Source: Trichoplusia ni (taxonomy: Eukaryota > Arthropoda > Insecta > Lepidoptera > Noctuidae). From it: DNA of 64,000 nucleotides. Position 1 is the first letter of the stretch; each line of letters begins with the position of its first letter. The position numbers and the translations under genes are program-made. The notes under the pieces were generated by a model that saw nothing but the letters and a program-made list of their open reading frames with translations, ran no database searches and was not told the origin of the DNA. The stretch spans positions 14,711,657 to 14,775,656 of the forward strand of contig NC_039482.1 of assembly GCF_003590095.1 (NCBI RefSeq). The letters are read 5' to 3'. Shown piece after piece: positions 61,781-64,000 of the stretch.

Positions 61781-61880
61781 TAATGCGGTGTGAATACAGT
61801 ACGTCAGTGAAAGTGCACGGCGCATGCGCTGCATCAGTTCAGCCACGTTTCTCCTCACGCGGCCGTCCACATGATAATGA
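61781..61880. promoter_or_regulatory. GC islet with Blimp-1 and Ewg-like sites side by side
   Basis: CAGTGAAAGTG (61805-61815), a full Blimp-1 consensus, then GCGCATGCGC (61820-61829), 10 bp of the Ewg/NRF1 palindrome, only 4 bp apart. TCAGTG also fits an initiator, but there is no DPE. Confidence 0.4.
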
Positions 61881-63555
61881 TCATTTTAAGGATGAATAAC
61901 GATGTGAGATCTCGTCAAGCGTTAACTACACTGATTGATTATGTACATTTTGTAGAAAAAAATATCCACCGTAATTGAGAGCACCGTTGGTTATTTGTGA
62001 AGCTACTGTAAAGAACTATCCAAAATTTGTCAAAACAGATATGAAAAAACACTTTTTCATTCTCGCCTTTTAATTCCAAGAGAAACTGAAATCGTGGCCT
62101 GTTATTCATCAACATCTCGTAAGCTTTTGAAAACAGAATCTATATAAATTTCTCGTATGCTTATGCCATCATCAATATAATTAAAAGCATGTTAGTATTT
62201 GTTTACCTAACATGGCTCATAAAGAAATCATGTTATAAACTTTCTTTATTCGGTGTAAATAACTTACCTCACTATCTACGAGTTACTTAACTGTATAAGT
62301 GCCTCATGTATAGATTATATTATTTAATGAGCGTTAATAAAAGATAACTCCAAGTTCTGTTCGACGCTTATTAAATATAAGTATAATGTATTATATATTC
62401 AAGTTGATAATAAACAATAATTCACTTGAGTGAATTGCCAATAAATGTAATTATAGCCTGCGATATCGAATACAACTATTTTAACGGCATAATTGATGTA
62501 ACGAAGATATATACATATGCGTTTACATCAATCTGAAAGTCAGATAGTGTAAACAAATATTTAGTTGAAATGAGTTTTCCTAATGAACCAGAACGGAACT
62601 GAATGAAAATAAGACACGTTAAGATGAAACTTACAAAAAAAAACATGGGGCTCTAACCGACTTTTTTTTTCGTTTGTAATCGATGCGACATTTTTTTTAA
62701 TTTCCTTCAATTGATTCAAGCCTTACTATTGACACACTAAATATCGTTCGACCTCACCTTAAATATAATCACGACACATCCTTGACTGCGCTCATCTGAG
62801 GCCAGAATTCACCTAACAAAGTTCAATGACGCGTGATTTATTCGCCATTTATATAGGTCGCGGACTTTAAGGCTAACTTTATTAAAAATACAAAAAAAAG
62901 GTCGCGACTACATATTATGCTACCAGCTCTAAAAAATCTATAATCCAGCTGCAAGAGTTTATGACTGATAAAAGTAATATATGTGCATTTCAAATGTTAC
63001 GTGATCCATCGATTGTGAAATCTGAATTGAAATCAGCCAGTTAATGGACGATATCTTTGCGTGACGCTCTGGAATTTGTGTGTGAGCTCGTGTGATGTCT
63101 CATCATCATAATAGATCGAAAGAAATAGGTTATGTAACAATAAATTTAGTTTTAATTGCAATTATGAGTCATAAAGTATTCAAAACGAACCGTTAACAAA
63201 GCGTAACGGGATAGCGCTCATATCACTTTAAGATCCATCTGGAGTCCCTCACGACATGTCACGTAGAGAAGAATGCCCGACCTTGAATGAACTCCAAATA
63301 TTCCGCCATATCCCAAAGCTGTGACCATTGACCGCTAGAGAAAGTAAACACGACACTTGTGCGACGTACGTGCGGCCTTGGCGAGGCCGTCCCTCACCGC
63401 AAACAAACAAAACAAGACTTTACACATCAACTACTTGAGTCCAAATTCGTCCGTCACCTATTTGGCCGTTCGAAAAAAATGTAAAGCCGACCTTGAAAAC
63501 TGCACCTTACCTAGTTGTGGATAGAGTACACATTTGTGGATTAAGTAGTAGAGTT
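61881..63555. other. AT-rich non-coding stretch
   Basis: Nothing recognised. Confidence 0.4.
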
Positions 63556-63559
63556 GTAT

Positions 63560-63668
63560 CTATTGCGGCAGAGCCAGGCAGTACCCCCACGTCGCGTCGC
63601 AGTGAAAGTGAACGGTGACGCTGCCGCGGCGGCGCACGCGGAAGCGTAGCGCGGTAGCTAAGGTGAAG
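63560..63668 (+). promoter_or_regulatory. CpG islet with Blimp-1 site and possible donor
   Basis: CAGTGAAAGTG (63600-63610) is a full Blimp-1 match. It is followed by ctgccgcggcggcgcacgcgg and a possible splice donor, GTGAAG|gtatga, at 63668. It may be an alternative promoter and leader; no ORF. Confidence 0.3.
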
Positions 63669-64000
63669 GTATGATAATGTGATTAGTATTTACTCGCATG
63701 TCTCGTTCAGGTAATACTGGATAATAAAACTGTATATTTATAGACGTGTGGACGTTCGAGTTCCACGGGCTTGTGGTCGCGATTTGACAGCGATGAAAGT
63801 GGTTCTACGACTGCGAATTGCACGGATCGTGCATGATGCATTTGACACACCACTAAGGAATGCAGTTTGGAGTCATTTATTGGTTATAAAGAGTTTATTG
63901 GTATTACAAATTTCTTTTACTTGAACTATTTTTCACCTCAACTAAAAATGAGTCAGCCTAAAGAAATCATTATTGCTAGGCCTTAAGCGATTATCAAATT
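63669..64000. other. Right edge, nothing seen
   Basis: No gene or element recognised. Confidence 0.4.

Overview
This is nuclear DNA from an insect, almost certainly a moth or butterfly. It is AT-rich, mostly non-coding and has introns. It carries interspersed repeats that I recognise as lepidopteran: a Lep1-type non-autonomous Helitron ending CGCGGGCAACAGCTAG, a SINE with the 'gtcagtaagagtctgacac' block, a 'ctgtatctcatgaacc' element with a TTGACT tail, and a jockey/CR1-like LINE 3' end. I see no bacterial, organellar or CRISPR signature.

Two genes can be identified from protein motifs across phase-consistent exons, both on the minus strand. ARL16 (small GTPase) lies at 1-1125: the start codon and three exons are inside and the 3' end runs off the left edge. 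LSM11 (U7 snRNP Sm-like protein) lies at 56137-56513: the last two coding exons with stop codon and poly(A) signal are inside, and the upstream exons were not found.

The 55 kb between them looks like intergenic and long-intron DNA, studded with short GC/CpG-rich islets (about 100-400 bp) every few kb. Several islets share two motifs: AGTGAAAGT (the core of the PRDM1/Blimp-1 consensus) and TGCGCAYGCGCA (NRF1/Erect-wing consensus). One islet has a textbook initiator plus DPE promoter (TSS about 22547) followed by a leader that ends in a consensus splice donor (22827). Further along the plus strand are a candidate first coding exon (52771-52842) and a candidate internal exon (56918-57013), both with good splice sites and compatible phase. 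I propose, as inference only, one plus-strand gene with very long introns that runs rightward across the window and overlaps LSM11 antisense. I could not name its product.

Other items are a statistically long 219-codon ORF of unknown identity (11384-12043), a possible TATA-driven 87-codon ORF (13367-13630), a short exon with initiator and donor (58496-58564), two-copy dispersed repeats, G/C-run hairpins, a 20-bp perfect DRE-type palindrome, and clustered CRE, E2F and RFX sites. Much of the rest is AT-rich sequence in which I see nothing.
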